A DNA stretch of 64,000 nt from Fulvia fulva (GCF_020509005.1 NC_063021.1:3844001-3908000), one strand, 5' to 3'; numbered from the stretch's first letter, positions 47,001 through 58,101 are shown. Notes: generated from the sequence alone by a model not told the origin. Program-made: numbers and translations.

Positions 47001-47701
47001 GGAGCTACCTCCTCCGGTTCTTCCTTTATGCCTGGGTCCGGTTTGGTGGCGCGCCGGGGCTGTTCGTCGGTGACATGCCACTCTTTGACTGGTGGCCTCG
47101 CCAACCGCGTTCTTGCAAGCACTTTGACATCCAGAGCGGGCCTTTTCTCTTCAACGGTGGGTATACCGTCCATCACCTGCTTGACCTCCTCCGATTCTTC
47201 CTTTATGCCTGGGTCCGGTTTGATGGCGCATTGCGGCGGTGCGTCGGTGACATGCCACTCCTTGACTGGTGGCCTCGCTAATCGAGTTCTTGCAATCATT
47301 CCGACATCCAGAGCGGGCCTCTTCTCACCAAGAGTGATCCTACTGTCCTTCACCTGCTTCACCTCCTCCCCTCGACCCGTACCATCCCTCCCCCTCTGCA
47401 CCTCCACTGCCCGTGCCTTCATCTCATCCCTCCACCGCTTCCTCGCGCCCTTCGCAGTCAGAATATCAGGTGCATGACCCGCCGTAATACTGTCGACCAC
47501 CACAGTGGCGAAGTCGATGAAGTCCAAAGATTTCGCGACGCCATCGCCAGTCCTGTGGAGGACCGGCGTCCGTCCCGGATGCGCATGATTCGTGAGTTTG
47601 AGTCTTTTGTTCGCATATTCATGTTCATGTTCATCTCTAGTAGGATTGTTGGATGAGGTGGGGGGTGCTTTGCGCTTGTTGTTTGTGGTGTTGGTCGACA
47701 T
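44045..47701 (-). CDS. MBD4-like HhH-GPD DNA glycosylase with long disordered N-terminus
   Basis: A single-exon gene of 1218 codons starting at ATG 47701. Most of the first 860 residues are low-complexity, acidic and basic by turns, with SR/KR clusters fitting a nuclear protein. The catalytic domain lies at roughly residues 870-1070: KIWREPFWLIIAVTFLNKT, then PTCEALAEADQADLLEMVRH and the helix-hairpin-helix IPGCGQYAYDSWRIFCRD, whose Asp is the expected catalytic residue. These match vertebrate MBD4, which removes T or U from mismatches with G in base excision repair. There is no methyl-CpG-binding domain, so the link to DNA methylation is not implied. A 59-residue segment is duplicated in tandem near residues 120-230 (KRPALDV..LARPPVKEWHVTD..KPDPGIKEE). 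The C-terminus is highly basic. Confidence 0.88.
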   Translation of the reverse strand: MSTNTTNNKRKAPPTSSNNPTRDEHEHEYANKRLKLTNHAHPGRTPVLHRTGDGVAKSLDFIDFATVVVDSITAGHAPDILTAKGARKRWRDEMKARAVEVQRGRDGTGRGEEVKQVKDSRITLGEKRPALDVGMIARTRLARPPVKEWHVTDAPPQCAIKPDPGIKEESEEVKQVMDGIPTVEEKRPALDVKVLARTRLARPPVKEWHVTDEQPRRATKPDPGIKEEPEEVAPTVDQVCVDTREHKKAPEATIATARRSEQRRPSPPRRVLPTYRPPGLKKFTDLPLPNRGPPQLDDSDDSSESESDSSDDEDETASKAPVQGSVSESFADRIFTTEKEDSDRRSGDTLDLVESSNSREENGQTEIPGKQQSERPLGSSYGSISNHASEFGEIVCISDAGKARNANIEQPATSSSQPKSSVPMDAALPTPLATPTGTSHDHSKSASQQTDNATKKTMRTGKAGSKRSGRGRSSARSDTLAEISPDCLRTRQELFATDGDSDDVYDDIEDVTEDLLSESLLSMDQCKPPNSRDSACEVDLDMLMTANDSVGKVPSERDAVVMMVHDDGRSFDAWALDDTDVMQAMYEGRADGGALQDAEGAVADQVMDDAAVKLDLSRTSSSLSSTLSELGRAPTPPTVDVQDTEIAPAISPEASANSEAAMPVSCDSSKVLVPLRRKMTGISSKHFSPAKITKTTNLDRLNRQTPMKGREAVVAADTESPLTALQNALDRQVFPSEDVAADEQAESANNLLENSESVNASVPVNNPAAGTSKRKKSSRRRQRKVDDVGVSTIVDEDQEYNQSGTQADNVKTPVRQTRSTVKTPASKRKSTGKISEHFITDRVDLYNTTAGGGRIPAGTSRAPVPPIDATMFGLIQEKIWREPFWLIIAVTFLNKTAGRSAVPVFWKLKEKYPTCEALAEADQADLLEMVRHLGLQNQRSKRLIQIAKAWTADPPVAGKRYRTLNYPTHGDGKASTIANLVEEDAEDCAGLLEIGNIPGCGQYAYDSWRIFCRDHLRGVADDYNGTNAKIHGFVPEWQRVLPDDKELRACLRWMWLREGWIWDPLSGEKRRASEEEMEKAILGEMEIEDPQERKFAAQAAGVESSAKKVKRGGADRSLEETPAKTRSRPSANDDQIGAEVLEDVCLENDASAIDVAPPTIASSEAASKARRPDAQASIEESKAKHRKRGRQRKSIPVHASESAKPRRSARHQVKKSST
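47020..47340. repeat. 177-bp tandem duplication inside the glycosylase gene
   Basis: Two copies of one segment, with CTTCCTTTATGCCTGGGTCC at 47020 and again at 47197, keep the reading frame (59 codons). They differ by scattered substitutions, mostly between the conserved blocks. Confidence 0.85.
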
Positions 47702-48317
47702 TGTGTTCGTACAGCGTTGTTGATGTGCGCATGGTCTGACAGATTACGGCGTAGCGATTCTGCGATGCTGGCGGTAAAGAATGCTATTGATGCATGCTTG
47801 ATAAGATATTCATGTCGTGATGACTGTGAAGCTCGCTCGGCTCGAAGTCAAGTGCCATGTTGACTGCAAGATTCAGGAGTTGATCCGGCTTCGGCAACAG
47901 CCGAAAACTTGAGTACAGTATCTCCTTGTCGGACACAGCCTTGAGCACATGCAATATGGCTGCCTTTTGCCATCTCACGGGGCATGCCGTGGAGGGTCAA
48001 CAAGGTGAGGACAGTGGCGTGCGACAGATCAGAACACTCGTTGGCATCCCAGAAACAGCATCGCCCAGTATCGAATGATTCTGCGGAGTTCTGCGATGTA
48101 GGGGTAGAGTGTCTAGGTGATACTTGACACTCCGATATGGATAGTGCACTGATGCCAGCGATCGAGTGGTGCCACAATGTTACAATGATCTTCCACAAAG
48201 CGAGGAATCCGAGACCGACTCAGACGCGAAAACGCTAAAGTTCATATTACATATGCGAGCCTGTTGTCCACTGACTGCTGACTGCTTGCTTGCACTGTTC
48301 GCAAGACTTTGCAACTT
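47702..48317. other. intergenic stretch, nothing recognised
   Basis: About 0.6 kb between the glycosylase 5' end and the CYP51 3' end. It holds the glycosylase promoter. Only short frames are present. Confidence 0.5.
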
Positions 48318-50065
<1,748 letters not shown>

Positions 50066-50138
50066 TTACCTCTTCGACATCGTCTCATGGGCTCAAAAAG
50101 GGAAAGCGTCAGGAACCGCAGTGAGACGATAAGTATAT

Positions 50139-50146
50139 TCACGTGA
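50139..50146. promoter_or_regulatory. TCACGTGA palindrome upstream of CYP51
   Basis: A perfect 8-bp E-box-type palindrome 140 bp before the CYP51 start. SREBP-type bHLH factors that control fungal CYP51 genes bind sites of this class. Assignment to SREBP is inference, since other bHLH factors share the core CACGTG. Confidence 0.5.
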
Positions 50147-51330
50147 TCAACGAGCCACACAACCACAGTCACGTCTACCTCCATTATCAGACCGCGTGAG
50201 TAAGCAATTGCCATGAAATTTTGATTGAGGCTGGCTTTGCGGCCACCTTTGACGTCCACAAGCCCATGCAGACTGCCATGACCGCGACGTTACGCCTGCT
50301 CTTCCCAGAATCGACGCCCTTGGTCCTTCTTGGCCCCCAGGTCGCCAACTCTTCTTCCTCATGACTTCGTTGTACTGGGTGGAGTAGCCATCGCCGCGTT
50401 TTCGACTCTCCAACGTCTCGGCGCTGGGAGTCCACGGTGTTGCTGGCTCACGTGCGCCTGGGCTGAATGAGTTCGCTGCGGATACGTTGATGGCCGGAGG
50501 CTTAAGACCGCGCTGTCCGAAGCCTGATCTGATGGGCATGGCGATGGCGTTAGGTCCTGGGGCAGGCTCGTCCGGCGCGTCAACTGGCTTGAGATCTGGT
50601 TCAGGGTCGGGCTCATCTGCTGAATCGAACTCCTCCTCTGGGTCAGATGTGACCTCCGAGCCAGACTCCATCTCCTGAGGTGTGGTCAGCAAGAGTTGCA
50701 CGACTGCTTCGTGCTGTAAGAGTTGGAGCGAAGATAGGAGAATATCGGTACATACCTGCGCCTCGCGAGCACGAACCTGTTCGTCAAGAAACCCAGGCTG
50801 TGCATACCATCCTCGTGGCCTGGTTCTCGGGACATAGATCATCATCTGTACCAAGTTAGCTACACCTCGGGCACGAAACTGAAGCAGAGGACTTATCGTC
50901 GGATGCCAAAGCTGCGAGGCAGTAGTTCAATTCCGCGGTCTTTGGCCTGCGAGGAAGACGGTGATCAGCTATGCAATCGAACATCTCGCAGCAAGACCTC
51001 AGCAACGACGCGAAGTCGTAAAGTCTACCTGTGCCGGACGCGGCTCTGCATACATACCTGGGCAGATTCTCCTTGGCAAGTAGCTCGATGCAGATCTCTT
51101 TGAGCTCATCGTCGTCCTGCCTCGCTTCGAACACCTCACACAGCTCTTCGCATAGCTCGTCCAACACACCCAAGTCCGAGGTCCATTGTTCCGCCATATG
51201 CTGCGACTTGTTAGCAAAGTGTGAGACTCACTCCGACCCGGAAAGCAAGCAGATTTACTGCCAGAACACCAATGTCTCGCTCAACGGTCTTGGCACCAGC
51301 ATGCTGCCGGACCTCTTGTTTGGCGTCCAT
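50147..51330 (-). CDS. multi-exon protein of unknown function
   Basis: The minus-strand start is ATG 51330 (MDAKQEVRQHAGAKTVERDI). Exons 51259-51330 and 51058-51200 join by removing 51201-51258 (GTAAAT..GTCGCAG). The next exon begins at 50946 after intron 50947-51057 and reads RPKTAELNYCLAALASDD. Further exons are about 50756-50845 (MMIYVPRTRPRGWYAQPG) and from 50674 on, after intron 50675-50755. The second-exon helical part (LDELCEELCEVFE) is followed later by an acidic Asp/Glu/Pro stretch. The link from 50946 to 50845 is not clean: the likely donor near 50888 is off frame by one, and an alternative 34-nt intron would be unusually short. The 3' end beyond about 50300 is uncertain. I do not recognise a domain. 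Confidence 0.5.
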
Positions 51331-51821
51331 GGTACTTTTCGCGGAGACGGAGATTGTGTGGTGGTATGGGCAGTGCGCTGTTTATAACACCGCTGGAGGC
51401 TTTTAGTGTGACTCTGCCAGCAATCACCAGGTGTTGAACGAGGCACGCATCAGTAGGAGCCCGAGCGCTTTGTCGCGAACCTGCAGGAGACTTGTGGAGC
51501 TGGCACCGGTGTGTCCTGAAAGAGAACTGCGCGATGTTATGCATGTGTCGTGCGTCTGAGCAGAAGTGCATTTCTGTCGCAAGGAGCAGTGTTTGATGCG
51601 GGTGCTTGCATGTGTTCGGGGGCCCGTGCACTGATTTGCGCGCCTTGACGCGGCACAAACACTCATGCGGACTTTGCTCGCGTTCACTGGCACACACGAT
51701 TTCAGTCGACCAGAAGAATCTCCGAGACGACGCTCGCCTTTCAAAGCTTTATCTCTTCCACCTACATAAGTCGCGCTTCTGCTCCATCAACACAGTCAAC
51801 ATCAACGGAACACAAGACACG
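51331..51821. other. divergent intergenic stretch
   Basis: 491 bp between two genes that point away from each other, so it holds both promoters. A TATAAA-like sequence (TTATAA near 51380) lies upstream of the minus-strand gene. Confidence 0.5.
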
Positions 51822-54800
51822 ATGAGCGCTACAGACCAAACTACTGGCGCATCCGGTGGAGGTGACGAGAACAGGGAAGGTGGTCGAAAGAGGAGAAAGG
51901 TATGTCGCCACTAACAACTCGAGTCTTTCTGCTCTTCATGCCATGCGCAATGTGCTTCGTGATCACATCACCCATGCCGTCTGCCAGTGCTCTTCATGCG
52001 CTGAGCTAGTACTTGTCGTGAAGAGCGTACCTGTAGCTTGACGCGCTTCGAGTCGCATACTGACATGTATCACCAGGGACCCCATGGCAACCGAGTGCCG
52101 TCGACTGGCCAACAAGACGATTCCGCCGAGGAGAAGTGCGACAACTGCAACAATGCTGGACCGACCCGCCGAGCCTTCGATGGGCCCAACGGCACCAAGA
52201 TATGTACGACTTGCAATAGCCACAACCAGGCCTCCAGCGCCTCCGGGCCAAATGCTCTGCCACGATGCGACGACTGCGGGAGGCATGGCAAGACTGCTCG
52301 AAGCTACAAAGGACCAGATGACAAGAGAGTATGTCAGACATGCTTCAGGAAGAATATGAAAGCCGCCGTACCCAACACCGTACCCAACGCCGTCGCAGAT
52401 ACATCGCTGCCCACATGCGATAACTGCGGGAAGCATGGCAAGACCGCTCGAGATTACAAAGGACCAGAGGGCAAGAGAGTATGTAACAGCTGCTTCAGAA
52501 ATCCCGGGCCCAAAGCCGTCGTAGATACATCGCTTCCAAGATGCGACGGCTGCGGTAAACATACCAAGCAAGGTCGAGCTTACATTGGACCGAACCCAGG
52601 CGAGAGGATATGCCGGTCATGCCAGATCAAGATACCCATTGTCGCAGATACATCGCTTCCAAGATGCGATAACTCAGTTCCTGATCCATACGCAACACTT
52701 ATGCTGGAGAAAGAGAAGGAAGTGGATGAGACCGTCACCACTCAGCTCTACATAGAGTGGCTGCTCCAGAATGACGCAGAAGAAGGCCGCGCCACTTGGG
52801 AAGAGATAGACGAGGCTGCAATGAAGGAGATCCAACGCCTTCTGGCCGCCGACATCACGATCCTGTTTGGCACATCATCTCCGCTGTACCAAGCATTCCT
52901 GGCGTCGCTGAAGACGGCTCAGCCTGCATCGACGTTTCCCACGACCGTTGATCACATGGCTACCACTCTGAATGGAGGCATCCACGGCGATCCAGCTGTG
53001 CTCTCTGCGTTGGATCAGACCATATGGAATGGACGCTTCCCTACGTTCACTCCGTCTGACGGCTTACTATGCGGACCAAACGCACTGGCGCTTACCTTGA
53101 ACTCTCTTCGACTGCGTGGGGTACAGAACGACCCTACTACTTGGGGCGATACTCGGCCTTTTACGCCAGACGACATTATGCGGACTCTTTTCCAGAACTA
53201 CAACTCCCACGACACTGCTGACTATGGCACACCGACTGCAGAGTACAATGCTTACCTGGATGAGGCGTTTTCCTTTTGGCAGCAGCGCAACGAGCTACTT
53301 ACCCTCCGCGACCTAGATGCTCTGCAGCTGCGTGCGGCTCTAACTCTGCTTTATCGCAGTGGCGCATTGCCAGTGCATTTTCAACTTGGTGTCGTAGCGA
53401 GCGCCTACCTCCGAACGACTGAAGCGGGCGATATAGTACCACAGTCTGCGAGGGCTGAAGTAGTGGGAGACTGGAACGGCACAGATGCTGTCGCCTGGGT
53501 GCACAATAATATCGCATTCGGTCATGGCGAGTACAGCCATTGGGAGGGCTTCAATGAGGATGGGCGCTCCAATACGGTCGCTGGCTGGGGTTTCCACACT
53601 AGAGACTCTGGTGAATACTCTCGTCAGATATGCACAAACGCCAGCTACGACCACCAAACACTAGAGCAGCGGAAGCAGAGAGAGGAATACAACCAATACC
53701 ATCGGGAGAAGCGACAAAAGAAGAAGCGCCAATTCATGTGTCTCCCTTTCCGAAGCAAGAACAGCATGCGCTGTGATGGTGCGCCCGGTGCGTCTTGCAA
53801 GCAGTGTGGGGATGATGGCGACTGCACGTGGCAGCCAACTGGCAAGGAGCCAATTCTTGCAAAGACATTGGCACAGTGGACTACGGACGACATTGCCGAG
53901 TAGGATCATCTAAACCTCAAGCAGCTCGACAGAGTGGAGTTGGCTAAGCTATGCAAGGCTGACGATATTCCTGATGAAGACTACATCCTAGGAACTTTCA
54001 CTGCTCGCGAATCTGGAGGAGGCAACGCCAATGATATCAACACCCTCTCCAACGTGCTGGCGCAGAATCAACACTACTACGACATCCTACTCGGTCATCC
54101 GCACTATGTCAACGATGCCGCAGGCCAACGCCCAGGCGGCCCAGGGACGCCGCTTGTGGGCATGCGACTTCCTCTAATTCGTCATGGTAAGTCTCGTCTT
54201 TTACCGTAGGTATGCATGACACTAACACTTTTATAGGTGGCAAGATGGTTCCGGCTCGGCTTGGAAATCTTCAGGATCCAGTGCTTATCGCCTTCGTCAA
54301 CCTTATGGACTTCATCTGCAGTCCTCAGGCAGCATGAAAGCCACTCGAGATTCACTTCATCACCTCTGGTCTTGCTGGATTCGCTGTTGATGTCGAACGT
54401 TGGCCAGAGTTCTACAACTTTGTTGTAGAGCGAGACCAAATCTACGGTACAAACATTGCTGAGACAATCTATGTGGTGCCCGTAGTGGAGGCTACTGTCA
54501 TCGACGGTGTTGGCAACCACTCCCTGGACTTTCCTGCATTCTCACCTGGCTGGACTTTCTATCGCAACAAGTATGTGCAAAAGCACAACCTGGGTGACGT
54601 TCTGCGGCGCAACGCACTTGTCCGAGGCATCGCCACAGTCACTCAGGTCTTCAATGTGAACTTGGCTGTTCCTCACCCACCAGGGTCGGCTGTTACCGAC
54701 AACTACATCAAGGGCATGAAGCACTCTGCTGATTGGCGCGGGAATGCGTATGACGAGACCACGACGCCGCGAGCCTCGCATGTGGCTGCTCGGAATGTGA

Positions 54801-54823
54801 GGCGAAATGTGGCATTTCACTAG
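51822..54823 (+). pseudogene. tandem GATA-like zinc knuckles + cysteine-protease-like + Zn2Cys6-like protein, two in-frame stops
   Basis: Exons are 51822-51899, 52077-54186 and 54237-54823 (introns GTATGT..CACCAG and GTAAGT..TTATAG). Four Cys-x2-Cys-x18/19-Cys-x2-Cys knuckles follow: C47/50/69/72, C90/93/112/115, C140/143/162/165 and C182/185/205/208. Each has a GATA-finger-like core such as GPEGKRVCNSC. A broken fifth unit begins at residue 223. Next comes a possible papain/OTU-like protease, with Cys358 in DGLLCGPNALALTL and His514 in YSHWEGFNEDG. A Zn2Cys6-like motif uses C581/592/600/603/609, with Phe584 where the second Cys is expected. TAG at 53901 ends the frame at 634 residues. The same frame then runs on, through one intron and a TGA at 54335, to TAG at 54821; unbroken it would span about 924 codons. 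Both stops could come from C-to-T changes (CAG, CGA). Protease activity is inferred from two motifs only. Confidence 0.65.
52250..52680. repeat. in-gene tandem repeats of about 123-126 bp
   Basis: The DNA encoding the zinc knuckles is itself repeated. The marker GATACATCGCT lies at 52398, 52524 and 52647, spaced 126 and 123 bp. The last unit is cut short after DTSLPRCDN. This implies expansion by unequal crossing-over or slippage. Confidence 0.8.
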
Positions 54824-55877
54824 CTGCTGGGGAGTGGAGGGCAAGAAATTCGCGTTCGGCATAGGCTGCTGTCTGCTTGGACATTGGAGTGCTGAAAAGA
54901 GTGGTGGAGGGTTTGTTAAGCGTAGCGACCGAGCGCTAGCCACACCGGAGTACGAGCTTGCGAGTACGTAGGTGAGGCGTCAGCGAGGGAGTGAAGCTCT
55001 ATACCAGCCCTCAACTAGCCTTGGCGCTCGCTCTGATTGGTCAACTTTCAAGTTTTAGGGTCACGTGATCTTCCGCACTGTGCCTGTTGGCGAACTCGCA
55101 AACATATACTCGTCGCTAACGCCTATGTCGTCGTATAATAAGCACTGTACGTCGGGTAGCGGTAGCGTGGATCGCACGCTACTTTGCAGTCTAGAAGGGT
55201 TGGTAGAGAGCTCCACTCCGCTACGCTTACCTTTGGAGGTTCACAACCGCCAACAGCACATTTTTGTATGTAGTCTATGAAGTGCTTCGGTGGATGATAC
55301 AGCCAAGGCAGCGTCCTGAAGCGCCGGACCGCTGTCCCTATTTCGAATTTCCTAATAGATACCAGGCTGTCGGCGAAGAAATAGCATTCCGACGCTGACC
55401 GACGCTGCCAGACGTTGTATAGCTGCCTTCTTTTTCCGGTTCCGGCAGACCGGCTCAAAGACTCCCCCTCCCCGTCTGATCTCCCCGGCAGACCAAACAA
55501 GTCTAGAAGGCTTCCCCATGTGCTGCACGATCCCACCTGACACCACATTCTCACTAAGGTTAGAAAATCCGCATCAAAACTTGACTGGCGTCACCTGGAC
55601 AACAGTTGGCTTTGGTTGAGCTGTGCGCCAGCCAGGTGGGACTGTGCGCCAGGTGGGGAAGGCTTTTACAGTAGCCCCAGGAACGAGCATCTCGCGCGTC
55701 ACACCACCAAATGTCGGACGATAAATCTGCTGACACTTGCACATTCTCATCCACCAATCAGCGCGCAAACCTTGTCATGTTGTATGATACCATCGAGACT
55801 GTGAATACTATACACTGGTAGGTCCTGCTCCTCCGAGCCGCTTTCACAACTTCGACAGTCACACAGCATCCATCAAT
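54824..55877. other. intergenic stretch with small repeats
   Basis: About 1 kb without a supported gene. A perfect hairpin (GTAGCGTG at 55162-55169 with CACGCTAC at 55175-55182) and a short direct repeat (CTGTGCGCCAG twice near 55620-55655) were seen. Confidence 0.5.
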
Positions 55878-56033
55878 ATGGAAGCCATCGTCCACCCACT
55901 GCCGAAACAGCAGCCGTCGCTGGCCAAAGCCTCATCCAAGTCCTCCAGGTCCATCTTCTACGAGATTGCTGCCTCGGTCATCATCTCTTACCTTGTCCTT
56001 GCCCTTCGATCAAACTTGCTCAAAAGCTTCTGA
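55878..56033 (+). CDS. small membrane-protein ORF (51 codons) or upstream ORF
   Basis: An ATG in good context (TCAATATGGAA) opens a 51-residue frame. It has a polar, basic first half (HPLPKQQPSLAKASSKSSR) and a single hydrophobic helix (IFYEIAASVIISYLVLAL), ending RSNLLKSF. Its stop is 46 bp before the start of the carboxymuconolactone-decarboxylase-like gene on the same strand. It could be a separate small tail-anchored protein, an upstream ORF in that gene's leader, or chance. No splice sites join it to the downstream frame. Confidence 0.4.
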   Translation: MEAIVHPLPKQQPSLAKASSKSSRSIFYEIAASVIISYLVLALRSNLLKSF

Positions 56034-56079
56034 GAAACGACAAGACGAATTGAACGGCGATACCAACACAGCCAGCTCA

Positions 56080-56643
56080 ATGCGAATCCCATATGCGCCG
56101 AAAGAGCCCGCAGACCCGACGCCAGAGAACCAAGCCATATACGACCGCATAGCAGAACGACGAAAGCCACGACCGCTGATACCACTCGATCTCGCGCTGT
56201 TGCATAACCCCGCCATTGCGGATGGGTATAATTCCTTGATGGGTGCTATTCGCACCAAGTCATCTTTCTCCCAAGCTCTGGCTGAGCTCGCGATTTGCTA
56301 TATCGCGGTGTTGAATGATGCAACATATGAGTGGACTGCTCATGCACCGCTTGCTTTGAAAGCTGGTGCCAGTCGGAAGGCGCTTGAGGCTGTCCTCAAC
56401 AATGACGTGAAGAATTCGGATATGTTGAGTGAAGAGGAGCAGGACGTGTTGGAGTTCACGAGGCAGTCGACGAAAGAGATCAAAGTGGATGATGCTACGT
56501 TCGAGAAGATCAAGAGCAGGTACTCGGATCAGGAGGTGATGGAGCTTACAATCACTGTCGCTGGGTACAATATGGTCAGCCGCTTCCTGGTGGGGTTGGA
56601 CGTGACTGAGAGCAATGGGAAGAAGATGGTGATGCCGGAGTGA
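56080..56643 (+). CDS. carboxymuconolactone decarboxylase-like (AhpD-fold) protein
   Basis: A single-exon gene of 187 codons from ATG 56080 (MRIPYAPKEPADPTPENQAI). The frame is open upstream but without ATG. The AhpD-like core is ELAICYIAVLNDATYEWTAH followed by APLALKAGAS. The CxxC of true AhpD peroxiredoxin partners is absent, as in the CMD-like branch, whose members act on small carboxylic acids or lactones. Near the C-terminus is VMELTITVAGYNMVSRFL. The cytosolic location is inferred from the lack of a signal peptide. Its stop is only 23 bp from the stop of the convergent deacetylase gene. Confidence 0.88.
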   Translation: MRIPYAPKEPADPTPENQAIYDRIAERRKPRPLIPLDLALLHNPAIADGYNSLMGAIRTKSSFSQALAELAICYIAVLNDATYEWTAHAPLALKAGASRKALEAVLNNDVKNSDMLSEEEQDVLEFTRQSTKEIKVDDATFEKIKSRYSDQEVMELTITVAGYNMVSRFLVGLDVTESNGKKMVMPE

Positions 56644-56666
56644 ACAGCAAGTGCAAGGCCACAGTG

Positions 56667-57724
56667 TCATTCTGCCGGGTATGGATCCGTCTGCCGCCCA
56701 TGCTCAGCGATCTCGGTCCTCTGCGCAAGCCCCCATCAGCAATGCACACGTACTCCAATATCTTATGACCTACCGTAGCTATCCACACGTCCCGCTTACT
56801 CTGCACATACTCCACAAACCTACTCACCGTCCCAATCCTCCCCGGCTTCCCACTAATCCTAGCATGCAACCCAACACTCATCATCTTCGCTTTTCCTTTC
56901 TCGCCTTCCCGGTAAAGCTCATCAAACGAATCTTTCAAATACTGGAAGAAGTCCTCAGAGCTCGACCAGTTGTTCGGCATGAGGTACTTGAAGTCATTGC
57001 AGTCCAAGCTGTAGGGCAGTACCAACTGCCATTCCCTCCCGTTACCCTCACACCCATTAGGTAAGGGCTTCCAATACGGCAAATCATCCGCGTACGAATC
57101 ACTCAACCACGGCTGCTCCCAACCTTTCTCCTTATAAACATGATAAATAATCCTATGCGTCCGAGGCGAAAGACGTCCAATATACCACCCCTTCGGCGGC
57201 TCACCCGTCTGCTGTCGAATCACGCTGGCACAATTCACAACATCCTGACACTCCTTCTCCACACTCATGTCATGATAATCAATCCATCGATCCCCATGCG
57301 CGGCCACTTCCCAGCCCATCTGCAAACATCTCGTCACCACCCTGGGATTATCGTCCAATGCCTTACCAACCCCATAGACCGTCCCTCGCACCCCAGCGTC
57401 GGCGAAGACATTCAAGACGCGCCAGACTCCTGCGCGGCTGCCGTACTCGTACATGGACTCAATGTTGAGATTACGGCCTTGCTGCACGGGTGGACTGCCT
57501 ATGGATTCGGAGAGGAAACTTTCTGAATGAGAGTCGCCGTTGAGGACGCTGTACTCGCCGCCTCCTTCGTAGTTGAGGACGAAGGAGAGGGCGAGTTTGG
57601 CGTTGTTGGGCCAGTTGGGATTTGGAGGATTGGGGCCGTAGCCGAGTAGGTCGCGGCGGACGTCGTAGTCGTTGTCCCAGGTCCATTTTTGTGGCGAGGA
57701 ACGGGGGGGTTGTCGGGCTGACAT
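56667..57724 (-). CDS. PuuE-type polysaccharide deacetylase / allantoinase-like protein
   Basis: Two minus-strand exons (56774-57724 and 56667-56720) with intron 56721-56773 (GTAGGT..GCGCAG, phase 0) give 334 residues. Without the splice the C-terminus is nonsense; with it the expected RTEIAEHGRQTDPYP end appears. The NodB-fold protein carries RRDLLGYGPNPPNPNWP, LALSFVLNYEGGGE, SMYEYGSRAGVWRVL, WEVAAHGDRWIDYHDMS, GWYIGRLSPRTHR, LVLPYSLDCNDFKY and KMMSVGLHARISGKPGR. The series matches the bacterial PuuE allantoinase and fungal cda1-like group rather than secreted chitin deacetylases. It has no signal peptide, so cytosolic purine degradation (allantoin hydrolysis) is a plausible role. The start 57724 fits family length; an ATG-less extension upstream was ignored. 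Confidence 0.88.
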
Positions 57725-58101
57725 GTTTGATGCAAGGCTCTGTTCTATGCGAAGGGATGCGCATGAATTGTTAGACCGTGGTTTAGTCTCTGTTGGGATA
57801 AGTTTGTCGTAGGGTCTGGCTTGTCTCAGATGATCGCCACTTCCATTTGTTCCTGCATGTTCTCTCCGATGACCTAAGCCATCTCTTGCGGCTACACTTC
57901 TACGCGTGGCGTTTGTGTTGTACTGTGCTTTCGTGGCGATGATTGCCTGAACAGATTCTTGAGATAACAACTTCTCCTCCATCAGATTTCACGATTTCCA
58001 ATACGACTTCACGACACGACTTCCTCACAAACTTGGCTTCGGACATGCATAGACGGACATAGAAGTGCACATTTTGATAACACTGTCCAACATACAGCAC
58101 C
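57725..58101. promoter_or_regulatory. divergent promoter between the deacetylase and ECM29
   Basis: The two genes face away from each other across 377 bp, which must carry both promoters and leaders. No specific element was recognised. Confidence 0.5.

Noticed and set aside
50846..50946. A 34-nt intron (GTTTCG..TACAG) in the hypothetical gene next to CYP51
   Set aside because: It would keep the frame, but it is shorter than known fungal introns and has a weak donor; left as an open problem in the gene model.
54960..55560. A transposon-like region after the zinc-knuckle gene
   Set aside because: Short inverted and direct repeats exist, but there are no matching termini or target-site duplication.
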